A stretch of DNA of 23,651 nt, taken from contig JBOGDS010000061.1 in the NCBI GenBank assembly GCA_050743075.1, forward strand, positions 1 to 23,651, written 5' to 3'. A model generated the notes under the pieces. It worked only from the letters and a program-made list of their open reading frames with translations, did not search any database and was not told the DNA's origin. This DNA is from JBOGDS01 sp050743075. GTDB lineage: Bacteria; Actinomycetota; Actinomycetes; Jiangellales; Jiangellaceae. Numbering within the stretch: position 1 is the first letter of the stretch; the number at the start of each line of letters is the position of its first letter. The position numbers and the translations under genes were made by a program. Positions 22,314-23,651 of this stretch are shown here, piece after piece.

Positions 22314-22357
22314 GGGCCACGACGGTACCGGTCGATCGGCGTCGCGGCAGCAGCCCG

Positions 22358-22736
22358 TCAGGGCTCGATGAGCCCGGCCCGGATGGCGTACCGGGTCAGC
22401 TGGGTGCGGTCCCGCAGGCCGAGCTTCTGCATGATGTTGGCCCGGTGCCGCTCGACGGTCTTGAGGCTGATCGTCAGCAGGCCGGCGATCTCGGCCGACG
22501 GGTGGCCCTCGGCGATGAGCTTGACGACCTCGTCCTCGCGCGGGGTCAGCACCTGGTCCGGAAGTCTGGCCCCGGTTCGTGACCGCCGAAGGTACTCGCG
22601 GGCCAGCGTGCTGAGCGCGCCGGCGTAGAGGAACGGCTCGCCGCGCATGGCGGCCCGACACGCCGCCACGAGGTCGCGGTCGGCGGCGGACTTCACGACG
22701 TAGCCCGACGCTCCCGCCTTGAGCACTGCGAAGAAG
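22358..22736 (-). pseudogene. NarL/LuxR-type response regulator lacking its N-terminus (IS insertion)
   Basis: The remaining 125 or so codons start in the last part of the receiver domain (FFAVLKAGASGYVVKSAADR, with the conserved Lys of the receiver) and contain a complete LuxR-type helix-turn-helix. That domain reads LTPREDEVVKLIAEGHPSAE, then IAGLLTISLKTVERHRANIM and QKLGLRDR. The roughly 85 N-terminal residues with the phosphorylated Asp are missing because the terminal repeat of an ISL3-type element begins at 22737. An ATG from the element (22750) could give a constitutive DNA-binding fragment, MSGEPFFAVLKAG..., which is the only way this piece might be translated. A matching histidine kinase is not in the window. 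Confidence 0.85.
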
Positions 22737-22759
22737 GGCTCTCCTGACATGAATGTGGG
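22737..22759 (+). repeat. Terminal repeat of ISL3-family element 1
   Basis: The 23 bases starting GGCTCTCC and ending ATGTGGG match the end of the second element at 23531-23553 in 17 of 23 positions, at the same distance from the transposase stop. ISL3-family ends typically begin GGCTCT. The response regulator is cut exactly here. Confidence 0.7.
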
Positions 22760-22764
22760 CGGGC

Positions 22765-23530
22765 TTAGGTGTGGTGTGGCAGTTCCAGTGTGACCGGTCC
22801 GCAGGCGAGCATGATCAGGGCCAGGGCGGCTTCGGGGCTGTGGAAGCCGTGTGAGCGTGTGGTCATGGTGCGGATCTTGTTGTTCAGTCCCTCATGGCGT
22901 CCGTTGGCCAGCCCCCGGTTGACGGCGGCGGCGATGCCGTCCTTGTGAGTGCGGATGGTGCGGGCGGCCTTGACGAAGTCGGGGATGCGAGATCGCTGGG
23001 CTCGTGAGCACCAGCGGTCCAACAGGTCCATCACGGCCGCGGGCTCCAGGTCGCCGGCGAACACGGCCCGAAGGGCCTCCTTGAGCTGGTATGCCCGCCA
23101 TAGGGCGCCGCCGTCCTTGCGTAGTCCGGCAAGGGTTTCGGCTTGTCTGGCGGTCAGGTCGGCGGGGTTCTTCAGCAACGCCCAGCGGGCGCCCTTGTAC
23201 TTCTTGGCGATGCTCTTGTCGGGGAAGCGCCGGGCGGACTGCCAGACCTGACGCCGCGCCGAATCCAGCGCGTCGCCGGCGAGCTTGACCACGTGGAAGG
23301 GGTCGAAGCAGATGACCGCATGGGGTGCACGCTCACGCACCGTCTTGGCGTAGGCCGGTCCCAGGTCCATCGAGACCGCCTCGATCTCCTCCGCGCCACC
23401 CTCGGGTAGGTCGTCGAAGAACCGGCCCAACGCCGCGGCGTCCTTACCGGCGGCGCCCCACACGATCGTGGAGGTGTCGTGATCGGAGACCAGGGTCAAG
23501 TACCTGTGGTGCTTGCGCCAGGAGATTTCG
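22765..23530 (-). CDS. ISL3-family transposase (element 1), 5' part cut off by a second element
   Basis: About 254 residues of a DDE transposase begin EISWRKHHRYLTLVSDHDTS and end PVTLELPHHT. Conserved ISL3 features are the second Asp (SMDLGPAYAKTV), FDPFHVVKLAGDALD, and the Glu in NGRHEGLNNKIRTMTTRSHG. The N-terminal zinc-finger and helix-turn-helix part is absent. The first catalytic Asp normally stands directly before EISWRK; only the last base of its codon can remain at 23530, where the second element's terminal repeat begins. The ATG-like start at 23499 is internal and not the natural start. This copy cannot make a working transposase from the sequence seen here. Confidence 0.88.
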
Positions 23531-23553
23531 GGTTCTCCTCACCTTTCTGTGGG
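23531..23553 (+). repeat. Terminal repeat of ISL3-family element 2
   Basis: The 23 bases begin GGTTCTCC and end CTGTGGG. They match the element 1 end at 17 of 23 positions, overlap the transposase 2 stop region and directly abut the broken catalytic codon of transposase 1. This marks the insertion point of element 2 into element 1. Confidence 0.7.
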
Positions 23554-23651
23554 TAGTTGGATGGTGAGTCCGCCGCAGCAGAGGTAGATCATGGCGATGA
23601 GGGCGGCGGCGCTGTGGTGTCCGTAGCCGCGGTGGTTGATGAGTCGGATCT
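23539..23651 (-). mobile_element. ISL3-family transposase (element 2), C-terminal end only
   Basis: The last 36 codons read IRLINHRGYGHHSAAALIAM, then IYLCCGGLTIQLPTER and stop. They align with the end of transposase 1 (IRTMTTRSHGFHSPEAALAL...). Both are from the same family but clearly different elements. The gene enters from the right edge of the window, in the same orientation as element 1. Whether the element is complete cannot be seen. Confidence 0.8.

Overview
The window is very GC-rich bacterial DNA. Actinobacterial hallmarks are frequent GTG starts, TANNNT -10 boxes, a SARP-type regulator, an integrase with a GntR tail, and a lipoprotein with a Thr-Pro linker. I read it as a chromosomal segment of an actinomycete-like bacterium (Actinomycetota) and cannot name a genus. 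Most core genes are intact, but the window is scarred: single-base frameshifts, truncated genes, toxin-antitoxin remnants and insertion sequences are concentrated at about 11.8-16.9 kb and at both ends.

Left end (1-2.1 kb): the start of an IS630-type transposase abuts the 3' end of a tyrosine integrase, which is read away from a tRNA-Glu/tRNA-Asp pair. This is the edge of an element integrated at the tRNA-Asp 3' end, with its body to the left. A perfect 21-bp inverted repeat at 2059-2116 separates it from the chromosomal genes.

2.1-6.5 kb: a membrane-anchored metallophosphoesterase and, divergently, a small zincin-like metalloprotein. Next come an uncharacterised 212-residue protein and a two-gene operon pairing a one-pass coiled-coil membrane protein with a lipoprotein trypsin-like protease.

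6.5-11.8 kb: a compact operon for a form II carbon monoxide dehydrogenase-type molybdenum hydroxylase (small, large and medium subunits in S-L-M order, then a CoxG-like protein), followed by a CAP-domain lipoprotein.

11.8-16.9 kb: a decayed Phd/VapC toxin-antitoxin pair, divergent metallo-beta-lactamase-fold and gamma-glutamyltransferase genes with leaderless promoters, a MarR regulator lacking its start, and a RelE/ParE-Phd toxin-antitoxin pair with a foreign toxin tail. A stretch without recognisable genes follows, then a truncated quinone oxidoreductase joined to the tail of a second gamma-glutamyltransferase.

16.9-21.7 kb: a secreted M28 aminopeptidase with a PA domain, a DUF4260 membrane protein, tRNA-Lys, a PIN-domain tail, a tautomerase, an SsgA-like fragment and a SARP/BTAD regulator.

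Right end (21.7-23.65 kb): a frameshifted pyridoxamine-oxidase-like gene and a LuxR-type response regulator beheaded by an ISL3-family element. That element is itself interrupted by a second ISL3-family element running off the window. I see no convincing new defence or biosynthetic system. The best items for follow-up are the 21-bp inverted repeat, the form II hydroxylase operon, the rearrangement junctions and the nested insertion sequences.
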